Positions 51,571 to 60,125 of a stretch of DNA of 64,000 nucleotides are shown piece after piece (the first letter of the stretch is position 1; each line of letters begins with the position of its first letter). Under the pieces are notes generated by a model. The model saw nothing but the letters and a program-made list of their open reading frames with translations. It searched no databases and had not been told where the DNA came from. This DNA comes from Listeria monocytogenes ATCC 19117 (GTDB lineage: Bacteria > Bacillota > Bacilli > Lactobacillales > Listeriaceae). The position numbers and the translations under genes were made by a program. The stretch is taken from positions 1,302,001-1,366,000 of the forward strand of contig NC_018584.1 of the NCBI RefSeq assembly GCF_000307025.1, written 5' to 3'.

Positions 51571-52611
51571 CTATTTTTTTGGACGTGTTTTTAAATGTGT
51601 CCGAAGTGATTTTTGAATAACTTTCCAGCGGTCACGTTCTTGTCTTGCGAGAGCAGGGCTATTTTTTCGAGCGTGATAAGCCATTTCTCGCTGCAATTTC
51701 AACCAATTTTCGTAGTGTTGCATAGTTAAAGTGCCATCTTCTAATGCTGCTTTTACAGCGCAACCTGGTTCTTGTGTATGAGAGCAATCGTGAAAACGAC
51801 ATCCTTCAGCCAATTCCTCTACATCCGAGAAAGTGGTTTCTAATCCAGCTTGGTTAAAACCAACACCGAATTCACGCATTCCAGGTGTATCAATCACAAT
51901 CCACCCATTCGTAAGCAAATGCATTTCCCTATGTGTCGTCGTATGTTTTCCTTTACTATCATCTTCGCGGATACCAGCAGTTTTCATTAAATCAGTACCT
52001 GCAAGCGAATTAATAAAAGAAGATTTTCCGACACCGGAAGAGCCAAGCAAAACAAGCGTACTATTCGGCTTTAAATCGCGTTCTAAAGCTTCAAAACCAT
52101 GATGTGATAAATTATCCACATAGTATGCTGGAACGCCATAAGCAACTGTCTCGAGCTGCTGAGCAAAGGCTGTTAAATCCTCCACTAAATCTGCTTTTGT
52201 TAAAATGATAATCGGTGTTGCACCACTATCCCAAGCAACCGTCAAATAACGCTCTAATCGATTCAAATTAAAGTCATGATTCAAACTCATCACAATGAGA
52301 GCATAATCAAAATTCGCTGCAATCAATTGTTCCTCTGAGTCTTTATTCATCCGAGAAAAGACCGTTTTACGCTCTAGTACAGAGAGTATTTGCGCATCGC
52401 TACTGACCTCTACAAAATCACCAACAGCGGGAAGGGAAGTAGAGGATAGTTCATAAAAATTTCCACGTTTCAATGATGCTAAAAATTCTTCATTCTCCGT
52501 AATAACGCGATAATAATCTCTAAATACCGCCGTAACTCTACCATAAGAGGAGGTAGCAGCTATCTTTTGTTCTTTAAAAAAATTTGTAAAACCGTATTGT
52601 TCTAATGTCAA
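51571..52611 (-). CDS. Ribosome small-subunit-dependent GTPase, RsgA-like
   Basis: 346-aa circularly permuted GTPase acting in late 30S maturation. Order: OB fold, G4 (TKAD), G1 (GSSGVGKSS), a switch with GKHTTTHRE, G3 (DTPGM), and a C-terminal zinc motif (CRFHDCSHTQEPGC). It is isolated from the rpe/thiN neighbours that usually flank canonical rsgA, so it may be a second paralogue. TTG start at 52611 with AAAGGAG. A short upstream ORF and a hairpin over the ribosome-binding site precede it. Confidence 0.88.
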   Translation of the reverse strand: MTLEQYGFTNFFKEQKIAATSSYGRVTAVFRDYYRVITENEEFLASLKRGNFYELSSTSLPAVGDFVEVSSDAQILSVLERKTVFSRMNKDSEEQLIAANFDYALIVMSLNHDFNLNRLERYLTVAWDSGATPIIILTKADLVEDLTAFAQQLETVAYGVPAYYVDNLSHHGFEALERDLKPNSTLVLLGSSGVGKSSFINSLAGTDLMKTAGIREDDSKGKHTTTHREMHLLTNGWIVIDTPGMREFGVGFNQAGLETTFSDVEELAEGCRFHDCSHTQEPGCAVKAALEDGTLTMQHYENWLKLQREMAYHARKNSPALARQERDRWKVIQKSLRTHLKTRPKK

Positions 52612-52641
52612 TGTTTTCGCTCCTTTGTAGTTGGGAGCATT

Positions 52642-52698
52642 CTATAGGTAAAATACCCCCGTATTAATTATGAGGTTTTCCATTTTTACAATTGCCAT
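52642..52698 (-). CDS. Possible 18-aa leader peptide upstream of the rsgA-like gene
   Basis: Short ORF MAIVKMENLIINTGVFYL with AAAGGATG 8 nt before its ATG. It stops 30 nt before the rsgA-like start. After its stop, GCTCC (52638 to 52634) can pair with GGAGC (52623 to 52619) of the next ribosome-binding site, so a ribosome ending the short ORF could expose that site. Very short; translation is unproven. Confidence 0.4.
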   Translation of the reverse strand: MAIVKMENLIINTGVFYL

Positions 52699-52732
52699 AA
52701 TTCATCATCCTTTCTTTCTTAAATAATAACAC

Positions 52733-52769
52733 AAAAAAGGAAACAAGCTCTAGACTTATTTCCTTTTTT
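52733..52769 (-). terminator. Terminator after the MltG-like gene
   Basis: 11-bp stem AAAAAAGGAAA / TTTCCTTTTTT on either strand. Confidence 0.7.
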
Positions 52770-52772
52770 GTA

Positions 52773-53252
52773 TTAATTTTTATGCGTTAAAATTTTAGCA
52801 ATCGTTTCATAGCTCATATCACTTTTGAGATTATAACTACCATCACGAATGTACTTTTCATAATTATTATCTCGTAAATATTTATCAAAATCTGAAGCAC
52901 TTTTAATAATACCATTTGCTTGAAGTTCGTCACCAGCTTTAGAAGAAGGATCTCCTTTAGAAATCTTTAAAGTATAACTTTTTACTTTTTTTGCTTCTTC
53001 TGCTTTCTTTTTAGCATCTTCTTCAGCCTTTTTCTTTGCTTCAGCTTCCGTTGCTTTGTCCACTTCTTGCTGAGCTAATAATTTTTCGTATTTATTTTTC
53101 CATGTGCTTGAATTTTCATCAGAACCAGCTTTTGTTGATGCGGCTTTTGTTTCATCTGCTTTGGTCTGTGTGGAGAAAAACTGGTTATACACCAGTAAGA
53201 CAACAGCAGATATTAAGAAACCTAGCGCCAACATCCGTAAGTTTTTCTTCAC
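52773..53252 (-). CDS. Membrane-anchored protein with a MltG/YceG-type LysM-like domain
   Basis: 159 aa. One N-terminal transmembrane helix (about 7-23), a Thr/Lys-rich stretch, an Ala/Lys/Glu coiled coil (about 60-90), then a domain YTLKISKGDPSSKAGDELQANGIIKSASDFDKYL...DGSYNL that resembles the LysM-like N-terminal domain of endolytic transglycosylase MltG. The catalytic transglycosylase domain is absent. It probably sits outside the membrane and binds wall or partner. Lies downstream of another anchored coiled-coil protein on the same strand. Confidence 0.7.
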   Translation of the reverse strand: MKKNLRMLALGFLISAVVLLVYNQFFSTQTKADETKAASTKAGSDENSSTWKNKYEKLLAQQEVDKATEAEAKKKAEEDAKKKAEEAKKVKSYTLKISKGDPSSKAGDELQANGIIKSASDFDKYLRDNNYEKYIRDGSYNLKSDMSYETIAKILTHKN

Positions 53253-53279
53253 AGATAGGCTCCTCCTTTAAAATTTAAA

Positions 53280-53636
53280 TCAATGTTTTAAATATTCTTC
53301 AATGATTTTTTCCACTTCTTCTTTAGGTAAAGATGACTGTTCAGCAATTTCTGAAGTTACGATTCCAGAAGTATAAAGTGTAATCACTTGTTTTTTCATT
53401 AATTCACGAACTTTCGGGCTATCAGGAACTTGCTCAGCTTCAATGCTTGGGCTATCCATTTTCATTGCTTTTTCTAGTTCAGAGATACGTTGTTTTAGTT
53501 CAAAGTTTTCTTGCATCCACTGAGCAGCAACATCTTCCAGTTCTTTTTCTAATTGTTTATTGTCACCCTTTTGTAGAAATGAAATAACAAACAGCGCAAT
53601 AGCAGCAATTAGTAAGATAATTATGACTGTGGTCAT
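53280..53636 (-). CDS. Small membrane-anchored coiled-coil protein
   Basis: 118 aa. One N-terminal helix (MTTVIIILLIAAIALFVISFL), a coiled coil (about 25-60), and a C-terminal helix-turn-helix-like segment (GIVTSEIAEQSSLPKEEVEKIIEEYL). No known function. ATG at 53636 was chosen since the preceding codons (with many aromatic and Cys residues) look non-coding; the site GAGAGG is about 14 nt away, so the start is uncertain. 27 nt upstream of the MltG-like gene, probably one operon. Confidence 0.65.
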   Translation of the reverse strand: MTTVIIILLIAAIALFVISFLQKGDNKQLEKELEDVAAQWMQENFELKQRISELEKAMKMDSPSIEAEQVPDSPKVRELMKKQVITLYTSGIVTSEIAEQSSLPKEEVEKIIEEYLKH

Positions 53637-53754
53637 GGGTTTTATACACACCTCTCTTCCATAAACTCTACTACTAGTTATAGCATAATTTACCTCAAAA
53701 CACCATCCGAAATAAGGTTTTGTAAAGAAAATAAAAAGAAAATGCATAGAGTCC

Positions 53755-53783
53755 TTGCAACAACTGATTAAAAATGATATTAT
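53755..53783 (+). promoter_or_regulatory. rpmG promoter
   Basis: TTGCAA, 17-nt spacer, TATTAT preceded by TGA (extended -10). Confidence 0.65.
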
Positions 53784-53833
53784 TATACAGGTTTAGTAAA
53801 TAAATTCGTCAGTCGGAGTTGGAGGGAAAAATA

Positions 53834-53983
53834 ATGCGCGTTAATATTACTTTAGAATGCACTGAATGCGGTGATCGTAATTACATCACTACTAAAAATA
53901 AGCGTGAAAATCCGGAACGTATTGAATTAAAAAAATATTGTCCAAGATTACGCCGTGTAACTTTACACCGCGAAACTAAGTAA
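53834..53983 (+). CDS. rpmG: 50S ribosomal protein L33
   Basis: 49-aa ribosomal protein, too short for usual ORF lists. Visible: [21 protein letters not shown] with Cys9 and Cys12, then KKYCPRLRR with only one cysteine (Cys36) of the second zinc pair. ATG follows GGAGGG. Own promoter and terminator. Confidence 0.96.
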   Translation: MRVNITLECTECGDRNYITTKNKRENPERIELKKYCPRLRRVTLHRETK

Positions 53984-54013
53984 GCAGCAGGATCTCCATT
54001 CTGTTGCTTTTTT
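53982..54013 (+). terminator. Terminator after rpmG
   Basis: 9-bp stem AAGCAGCAG / CTGTTGCTT (one G-U) and T-run. Confidence 0.75.
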
Positions 54014-54038
54014 TATTAACAAAAAGGGGGAAGCCAAA

Positions 54039-54578
54039 ATGGAAGACAAACGACTGATACGCGAGAAAATCTTACGGAATTTGAATAGCCTTGATAGAGT
54101 AGAACATCGCGAACGTTCTATTAGATTAGCGGAAAAACTATTTTTATTACCAGAATGGGAAAATGCAAAGGTTGTTGGTATCACATTAGCAAGACACCCT
54201 GAAATCGAAACAGAAGCAATCATCCTACAAGCAAAAAAAGAAGGGAAAACCATTTTAATTCCAAAAACATATTATCCTAGCAAAAAAATGGAGTTTAAAA
54301 AGATGGATTCGATACATCCTTTAATAAAATCTAAGTTTGGTATTTTAGAACCAAATGAATTAGCAGAAACAGTTGATAAAAAAGTAATTGACTTACTAAT
54401 TGTTCCTGGAGTTGCCTTTAATAAAGATCATTATAGAATCGGTTTTGGCGGAGGATTTTACGATAGATTTTTAACGGATTTTCAAGGACATACAGTGTCC
54501 TTGTACCTTTATGAACAACAAATAGAGTTTACACCTGAAAAGCATGACGAACCAGTTTCTATTTTAATTGGAGGATAA
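54039..54578 (+). CDS. 5-formyltetrahydrofolate cyclo-ligase
   Basis: ATP-dependent conversion of 5-formyl-THF to 5,10-methenyl-THF (YqgN in B. subtilis). 179 aa. Visible: an N-terminal basic KRLIREKILRNL, and the family motif GVAFNKDHYRIGFGGGFYDRFL. ATG follows AAAGGGGGA. Own terminator downstream. Confidence 0.94.
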   Translation: MEDKRLIREKILRNLNSLDRVEHRERSIRLAEKLFLLPEWENAKVVGITLARHPEIETEAIILQAKKEGKTILIPKTYYPSKKMEFKKMDSIHPLIKSKFGILEPNELAETVDKKVIDLLIVPGVAFNKDHYRIGFGGGFYDRFLTDFQGHTVSLYLYEQQIEFTPEKHDEPVSILIGG

Positions 54579-54601
54579 GGAAAAATAATTCTATAGAAAA
54601 T

Positions 54602-54632
54602 AGGGTGGATTGTTTACAACACCCTTTTTTTT
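54602..54632 (+). terminator. Terminator after the cyclo-ligase gene
   Basis: 6-bp stem AGGGTG / CACCCT with a 12-nt loop, then eight T. Confidence 0.7.
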
Positions 54633-54676
54633 GCGTATAGTAGTAAATATAATTTGTAATGAAAGCAGGGAATTTT

Positions 54677-56215
54677 TTGAGCTTCCAAGAACAATATGTC
54701 TTCTGGCGCCTAACTAATTATTTCTTGGGTGTTGAAAAATACCGTTTAATCCATCTTCACGAGGAGAAACAAGAACTTTGGTTGGAAAATACAAGCCAGA
54801 AAAAAAGACCAGTCATCCGTATACAGATGAAAGAATTAAGTTGGGCTAATGTGGTGGAACGCGATGTGACACACACTTTACACGTTACCGAAAATCTTCG
54901 TAAGCAAATGGGGCGCTTGAAATTGCCTCTTGTGAATATTTATATAACACCATTTGAACCAATGGGTGATATTTCGCCTTTTTTTGGGCAGTCAATTGCT
55001 TCTCCAAATGAAAAAGTGAAATTAGAAAATATTTTACTCGCGAACGAACAAATGAGAGATCATCTAGACACACTCGTTAAAACTTTAGAATTACCAGAAG
55101 AAGCATTTGTTCTTCCAAATGAAATAACGAAAGAGCTAGTAGCAAAAGAACGAGAGCAAGTAATCGCGTATATTACTACTAAAGTAAATGAAGAACAAAA
55201 AGTTGCTAGGAATTCAAAACCAATAGTTACGTATACGTTCATTGGTCTTTTGGTTGTAGCGTTTTTGTGGCTTTCTTTCCAAGGTGGAACTACCAATTCA
55301 TTTAACTTAATTAAATGGGGCGGGAAATTCAACCCACTTATATATGCTGGGGAATGGTGGCGCTTTATTTCACCGATTTTTCTTCATAGTGGATTAATGC
55401 ATTTAGCTTCCAATGCAGTTATGCTTTATATTGTAGGTGCTTGGGCAGAGCGTATTTATGGTAAATGGCGATATGTTCTAATTCTTCTCTTAGGAGGAAT
55501 ATGCGGAAACATAGCCAGTTTTGCATTAAATATGAATTTATCTGTTGGTGCAAGTACTGCAGTATTTGCAGTAATGGGCGCGTTACTTTATTTGGTTGTT
55601 TTAAAACCAAATCTTTATGCAAAAACAATTGGCGTCAGTATCGCGTCACTTGTCGCAATTAATTTGTTAATTGATGTATTTTCTAGTCAGATTGATATTG
55701 CTGGACATATTGGTGGTCTTGTAGGTGGTTTCTTGCTTGCCGGAGCATTATCGTTACCAAAACAATTTTTCCATTGGCGACGACTTGCATATGGCATTTC
55801 ACTTTTTGGTGTAGCTGTTTTATTTTTGTATTTTGGCTACCAAAAAGGAGAACAACCATATGATCCGATGCAGGCTAATGTAGCAGTACAACAATACCTT
55901 CAAGAACAAAATAAAAAAGAAGCAACCAAGATTACCGATAATTTAATTTCTAGCGGAAGTGCTGACGGCTATTCATATACGTATGCTGCATCTATCGCTT
56001 TACAAGATAAGCAAATAGACAAAGCAGAAACAATGGCTAAAGAAGCAATTAATATCGACAAAGACATCCCAGAAGCTCATTATTATTTATCTGTTTGCTA
56101 TAGAGTAAAAGGCGATATGCCAAATGCAATTAAAGAAGCGAACAGTGCTAGAGAGTTATCCAGCAATCCATTTTTTGATTCTTATTACGATGAGTTAGAA
56201 AAAATCAAAGAATAA
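54677..56215 (+). CDS. gluP: Rhomboid intramembrane serine protease GluP
   Basis: 512-aa membrane protease (YqgP/GluP type). N-terminal soluble domain (about 1-175), a six- or seven-helix rhomboid core with catalytic Ser293 (GASTAVFAVMG) and His344 (DIAGHIGG), then TPR-like repeats at the C-terminus (about 410-512). A TTG start at 54677 was chosen because GCAGGGA precedes it; the ATG at 54659 has no site. First gene of gluP-yqgQ-glcK. B. subtilis GluP is linked to manganese/magnesium homeostasis. Confidence 0.94.
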   Translation: MSFQEQYVFWRLTNYFLGVEKYRLIHLHEEKQELWLENTSQKKRPVIRIQMKELSWANVVERDVTHTLHVTENLRKQMGRLKLPLVNIYITPFEPMGDISPFFGQSIASPNEKVKLENILLANEQMRDHLDTLVKTLELPEEAFVLPNEITKELVAKEREQVIAYITTKVNEEQKVARNSKPIVTYTFIGLLVVAFLWLSFQGGTTNSFNLIKWGGKFNPLIYAGEWWRFISPIFLHSGLMHLASNAVMLYIVGAWAERIYGKWRYVLILLLGGICGNIASFALNMNLSVGASTAVFAVMGALLYLVVLKPNLYAKTIGVSIASLVAINLLIDVFSSQIDIAGHIGGLVGGFLLAGALSLPKQFFHWRRLAYGISLFGVAVLFLYFGYQKGEQPYDPMQANVAVQQYLQEQNKKEATKITDNLISSGSADGYSYTYAASIALQDKQIDKAETMAKEAINIDKDIPEAHYYLSVCYRVKGDMPNAIKEANSARELSSNPFFDSYYDELEKIKE

Positions 56216-56227
56216 GAGGTTTTTAAT

Positions 56228-56440
56228 GTGAAAACAGTTTATGATGTTGCCCAATTACTAAGAAAGCATGGCATTATTGTTTATTTAGGAAAACGACAAT
56301 ATGACATCGAAATGATGGAATATGAGATAACAGAACTTTTTAAACATAATATTTTAGATAGAGAAACTTTTGCTAGAGCTAGAAGTATATTGAAACAAGA
56401 ATTAATTAAAGAACAACGAAAAAATAGTAGTTTAAATTAA
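56228..56440 (+). CDS. yqgQ: DUF910 protein YqgQ
   Basis: 70-aa helical protein of the DUF910/YqgQ family (VYDVAQLLRKHGIIVYLGKRQYDIEMMEYEI). GTG start 12 nt after gluP. It always lies between gluP and glcK in Bacillales; function unknown, nucleic-acid binding has been suggested from structure. Confidence 0.9.
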   Translation: MKTVYDVAQLLRKHGIIVYLGKRQYDIEMMEYEITELFKHNILDRETFARARSILKQELIKEQRKNSSLN

Positions 56441-56464
56441 ATTGATTATAAGGAGAACAGCAGA

Positions 56465-57433
56465 ATGAACAAAAAATTAATTGGTGTAGATTTAGGCGGG
56501 ACAACAGCAAAATTAGCTATTTTAACAAAAGAAGGCGACATTGAAGAAAAATGGACAATTGATACAAATATTGAAGATAAGGGCGCCCACATTGTTAAAA
56601 ACATTGGGGATTCTATCAATCAAAAATTAACGGACTTACAACTGGATAATGATATTTTTTATGGTATTGGTATGGGAACTCCAGGTACTGTAAATTATGA
56701 AACAGGTACTGTAAAAGGTGCGTACAACTTAGGCTGGGCAGATGAACAAAATGTTAGTCAAGATTTAGAAAATATTACTGGTTTAAAAATCATATTAGAT
56801 AATGATGCTAATGTTGCCGCTCTTGGTGAACGCTGGAAAGGCGCAGGCGAAGGTGGGGCTAATGTCGTTTTCGTAACACTTGGAACAGGCGTTGGCGGGG
56901 GAATTTTCGCAGAAGGCAAAATTTTACATGGTATTCGCGGAGCAGCTGGTGAAATTGGGCATGTAACAGTAGTTCCTGAGAATGGTTATGATTGTACCTG
57001 TGGCAAAAAAGGCTGTTTAGAAACTGTCGCATCAGCAACAGGAATCGTTCGAGTAGCGAAAGATTTAGCGAAAGAGTATACTGGTAAATCCGCACTTAAA
57101 GATGCAATAAATAACGATGAAACAATTACTTCTAAATTGATTTTTGAACTAGGAGCAGAAGATGATGCTTTAGCAAATGAAACAATTGATAAAATTTCTT
57201 TCTATTTGGCTTTAGCGCTCAGTCATATTGGAAACATGTTAAATCCAGAGAAGATTATTATTGGTGGTGGCGTTTCAGCAGCAGGCGATCAATTATTAAC
57301 ACCGGTTAAAACTTATTTTGAGACAATGGTTTTCCCAGCTGTTAAAGAATCCACTAAATTATCTATTGCGACAAAAGGGAATGACGCAGGGATAATTGGA
57401 GCTGCATGGTTAGCGCTACCAAGTGAAGATTAA
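56465..57433 (+). CDS. glcK: ROK-family glucokinase
   Basis: Phosphorylates glucose with ATP. 322 aa. Visible: GVDLGGTTAKLA (phosphate-binding), LDNDANVAALGE, the GTGVGGG loop, and the ROK zinc motif CTCGKKGCLE. ATG follows AAGGAG. Third gene of the gluP operon, with a terminator downstream. Confidence 0.96.
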   Translation: MNKKLIGVDLGGTTAKLAILTKEGDIEEKWTIDTNIEDKGAHIVKNIGDSINQKLTDLQLDNDIFYGIGMGTPGTVNYETGTVKGAYNLGWADEQNVSQDLENITGLKIILDNDANVAALGERWKGAGEGGANVVFVTLGTGVGGGIFAEGKILHGIRGAAGEIGHVTVVPENGYDCTCGKKGCLETVASATGIVRVAKDLAKEYTGKSALKDAINNDETITSKLIFELGAEDDALANETIDKISFYLALALSHIGNMLNPEKIIIGGGVSAAGDQLLTPVKTYFETMVFPAVKESTKLSIATKGNDAGIIGAAWLALPSED

Positions 57434-57452
57434 TATTAATATTAATTTGTAT

Positions 57453-57488
57453 AAGCTACAATAACACTCCATTATTGTAGCTTGTTTT
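57453..57488 (+). terminator. Terminator after glcK
   Basis: Perfect 12-bp stem AAGCTACAATAA with a 7-nt loop, then GTTTT. Confidence 0.8.
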
Positions 57489-57515
57489 ATAAAGCTAATC
57501 TTTCTATAACGCATT

Positions 57516-57541
57516 GTTTTAGCTTCCTTTGAAAAGGGTAA
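57516..57541 (+). promoter_or_regulatory. SigB-like promoter before the YqgU-like gene
   Basis: GTTTTA (57516-57521), 14-nt spacer, GGGTAA (57536-57541), 31 nt before the ATG. The spacing equals that of the hfq SigB site in this window. Confidence 0.55.
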
Positions 57542-57572
57542 AATTTTAGCATAGAGAGATTGGAGGCCAGAG

Positions 57573-58664
57573 ATGAAAAAATCAAATGTTTTTTTGCTGA
57601 TTACCTTATTAGTCGGATTGGTTTTTATCTCTTTTGGTTGCTCGGAGGAAAAAGAAACGCCAAAAAAGACTGCAAAAGAAGTACAAGGTGTTCAAATCAA
57701 AACCAAAGAATTCCAGCGAGTAGTTGGTTGGTTGTCAAAAGATTCTGTTTTGCTGCAAACCAAAAAATCTGGAGTTACGTATTTTGAAGAATTGAATATT
57801 TACAATGAAAAGAAAAGACCAATCTTTAATACGAAGGAATCTATTTCTGAAGTGCAAATTAGTCCAGATTATCGAAACATCTTACTTTATTCTGCTGAAT
57901 CAGCTGAAAAAGCCACGATGCGAATAATCGCTTTGAATGATGGTTCAACTGTTGCTTCACGTTCAACAAAACCTCTGACGACGACATTTTATTGGAATGA
58001 TGAGTCACCTGAAAAAATCATGTTTGTCTCATATAGTCCAGAATGGAATTTTCAAATAGAAAATTGGGACTATACGTTGAGTCAACTGGATAAAATAGAT
58101 GTCACGTCACCTTTTATTTCCTGGTACGGAGATAATTTGGTGATTTCGAACAATAAAGACAAACCGGATGATGAATTAGGAAACCTTTATTTACAAGACA
58201 TTAGAGATAACGCTACTAAAAATTTAATTGTAGCTAATATTATGCAATTTGCTGTTCACGATAATGTACTGCTTACTATTGAAAAAAACTCTGATGAAAA
58301 ATTATTATACGATTTTAGAACACTGGGATTTCAAAATTTCTTTTCGTATAATGCTGCACGAGAATACGATGAATTAGGGACTTTTGTTCCGTATTTTGAT
58401 ACAAATTTTGATAAGAATACTTTTCTAACATTTGTTCCATATAAAAGCGCTAAAATTGGCAGCGGAGCAAAAGAGTATAAGTTAGTAAAAATTGATCCAA
58501 CGAACAAAAAAGAATCGACTATCTTGGAATTAATGGATAACCAACCTATTTTATCTTATGAAAAAGGGGATTTAGTTCTCTATGGTTATTTATTTGATAA
58601 GGTAATCGATACGAAAACAGGTAAAATGTATAATTTAATTAATACACCAACTAAATCTTTTTAA
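57573..58664 (+). CDS. Putative lipoprotein, YqgU-like
   Basis: 363 aa. A lipoprotein-type signal (KKSNVFLLITLLVGLVFISFGC) with Cys23, though the lipobox has Ser at -3 where Leu is usual. The mature part has repeated short beta-strand blocks (VVGWLSKDSVLLQTKK, ILLYSAESAEKATMRIIALNDG, FYWNDESPEKIMFVSYS), suggesting a beta-propeller. Position and length match B. subtilis YqgU, next to comG; function unknown. SigB-like promoter upstream. Confidence 0.75.
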   Translation: MKKSNVFLLITLLVGLVFISFGCSEEKETPKKTAKEVQGVQIKTKEFQRVVGWLSKDSVLLQTKKSGVTYFEELNIYNEKKRPIFNTKESISEVQISPDYRNILLYSAESAEKATMRIIALNDGSTVASRSTKPLTTTFYWNDESPEKIMFVSYSPEWNFQIENWDYTLSQLDKIDVTSPFISWYGDNLVISNNKDKPDDELGNLYLQDIRDNATKNLIVANIMQFAVHDNVLLTIEKNSDEKLLYDFRTLGFQNFFSYNAAREYDELGTFVPYFDTNFDKNTFLTFVPYKSAKIGSGAKEYKLVKIDPTNKKESTILELMDNQPILSYEKGDLVLYGYLFDKVIDTKTGKMYNLINTPTKSF

Positions 58665-58700
58665 AACAACGAGTTCCTTCTTTAAGGGCTCGTTGTTTTT
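58663..58700. terminator. Bidirectional terminator between the lipoprotein gene and comG
   Basis: Perfect 11-bp stem AAAACAACGAG / CTCGTTGTTTT between two convergent genes. Confidence 0.8.
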
Positions 58701-58999
58701 GCTAATGTATAGCCGTTTTCTAGTGTGATTTGACAGTTGAATTCTGTTAGTTGATTATCCGTCGCCTGGCAATCTATCTTTGCGCCTTTGAAATTTATTT
58801 TAAATTGATGTGAAAGTGAGGTTGTTTCCTTAATTTCTATGAAAGCTAAATTTAGTTTAGTGGAGGCTAAATAATAATTTTGAATCATTTTTTCATATTG
58901 TATTTGTGTCTTAAAGATAGAAGCAGTACCAGTAACGATTAAAATTGAAATAAGCGCAATGAAAATGGTAAATGGGAGCGTAAATGCATTAGTCTTCAT
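58682..58999 (-). CDS. comGG: Competence pseudopilus protein ComGG
   Basis: 105-aa minor pseudopilin-like protein with an N-terminal hydrophobic helix (AFTLPFTIFIALISILIVTG) lacking the Gly-Phe cleavage motif, as usual for ComGG. Starts inside the comGF stop (ATGA overlap). Last gene of the leftward comG operon. Confidence 0.85.
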   Translation of the reverse strand: MKTNAFTLPFTIFIALISILIVTGTASIFKTQIQYEKMIQNYYLASTKLNLAFIEIKETTSLSHQFKINFKGAKIDCQATDNQLTEFNCQITLENGYTLAKTTSP

Positions 59000-59463
59000 G
59001 GATTGGATACCACTTCTGGTAATGCGAATACAGATGTATATATCTGAGTATTAGAGTCTTGCACCGTTAAATGAAGTTGTTTTTCTTTCTTGATTAATTG
59101 ATAATCTTTCACATTAGTAAGCAATGGTTCATGTCCTTTTCCATTTACTTGTCGACGAACTAAATCATTATATTTGGAATAGGTGATAAGATCTTTGCCA
59201 TTACTAAAAGAAAGCTTATTCCTATCAATCTGAATATTAGTCGCTTTTTCTAATTCTAGACGAGTTTGAATGAGAAAAAGTTGCCATTCTGTTGTCTGAT
59301 CAATGTTACTAATCTGGATAGTCTTGTTATAGCATTGAAAAAATAATGGAATGAGCGAGCTAATACTTAAAATGATCGTAATAGACAAGATTGTTTCAAG
59401 AAGAGTGAAAGCAGGTGAGCCATTTCTAAAAGATACATTTTTCTTCCGATTTATTTTTTGCAC
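58996..59463 (-). CDS. comGF: Competence pseudopilin ComGF
   Basis: Minor pseudopilin, about 155 aa. FTLLETILSITIILSISSLIPLFF is the type IV pilin-like helix, with Ala rather than Gly before Phe. A GTG start at 59463 was inferred from AAGGAGG 11 nt upstream; the longer frame to 59508 would overlap comGE by 83 nt. Confidence 0.85.
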   Translation of the reverse strand: MQKINRKKNVSFRNGSPAFTLLETILSITIILSISSLIPLFFQCYNKTIQISNIDQTTEWQLFLIQTRLELEKATNIQIDRNKLSFSNGKDLITYSKYNDLVRRQVNGKGHEPLLTNVKDYQLIKKEKQLHLTVQDSNTQIYTSVFALPEVVSNP

Positions 59464-59710
59464 AAATTTGGATACCTCCTTGATAATGGAAACTTTCGAT
59501 ACGTTCATCCTTAAAGTTAACTGGAACGCTTTTGTGCCGTAATAGTTCGCTATGTTCGTAAATTTCTTGATAGACTCTGCTAGTTTCTTTTTGATAGTCT
59601 AGTTTTTCAAAAATAGTCATTGCTGTGGGTAATAGAAAACTACAAACCATTGAAAAAAGGAGAAGTGAAACCATGCTTTCAACTAAAGAGAATCCGTTAA
59701 TTTTATTCAA
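59426..59710 (-). CDS. comGE: Competence pseudopilin ComGE
   Basis: 94-aa minor pseudopilin with a canonical prepilin peptidase site, NGFSLVESMVSLLLFS. TTG start at 59710 with AAAGGGG about 10 nt upstream; overlaps comGD by 8 nt. Confidence 0.85.
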   Translation of the reverse strand: MNKINGFSLVESMVSLLLFSMVCSFLLPTAMTIFEKLDYQKETSRVYQEIYEHSELLRHKSVPVNFKDERIESFHYQGGIQICAKNKSEEKCIF

Positions 59711-60125
59711 TTCTAAAACGCCCCTTTCCGATTTGAAATATTAGCTTGTAGTTATTTGTCGAACTTGTCAGGTGAATTGTTGAAAAACGATTAATGGATC
59801 CATCTGTACTCGAGAAACGAAAATTTCCTATTTTTGGTTGTGTTAAAGTTAACGTCTGTGAGAATGGAAGGATAGCAAGTGTTTTTGAGTTAGTATATGT
59901 GATGAGTTGGTTTCTCATTGGATCAAATGAAATAAACGTATCTTGCTTTGTTGCTACAGCATTTATTTGCGCATAGTAAATGGTGGCTTTTATTTCTTCT
60001 AGTAGTTGTTTCTCCCTAAGCGTGGATAATGTACTTGAAATAGGAAAGATGGTTAATGTGATTAGTGTAAAGCTGATAGTTAGTACAAGTAACATTTCTA
60101 ATAAAGTAAATCCATTTATTTTCAT
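59703..60125 (-). CDS. comGD: Competence pseudopilin ComGD
   Basis: 140-aa minor pseudopilin. Prepilin site NGFTLLEMLLVLTISF. ATG at 60125 overlaps the comGC stop (ATGA). Confidence 0.9.
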   Translation of the reverse strand: MKINGFTLLEMLLVLTISFTLITLTIFPISSTLSTLREKQLLEEIKATIYYAQINAVATKQDTFISFDPMRNQLITYTNSKTLAILPFSQTLTLTQPKIGNFRFSSTDGSINRFSTIHLTSSTNNYKLIFQIGKGRFRIE

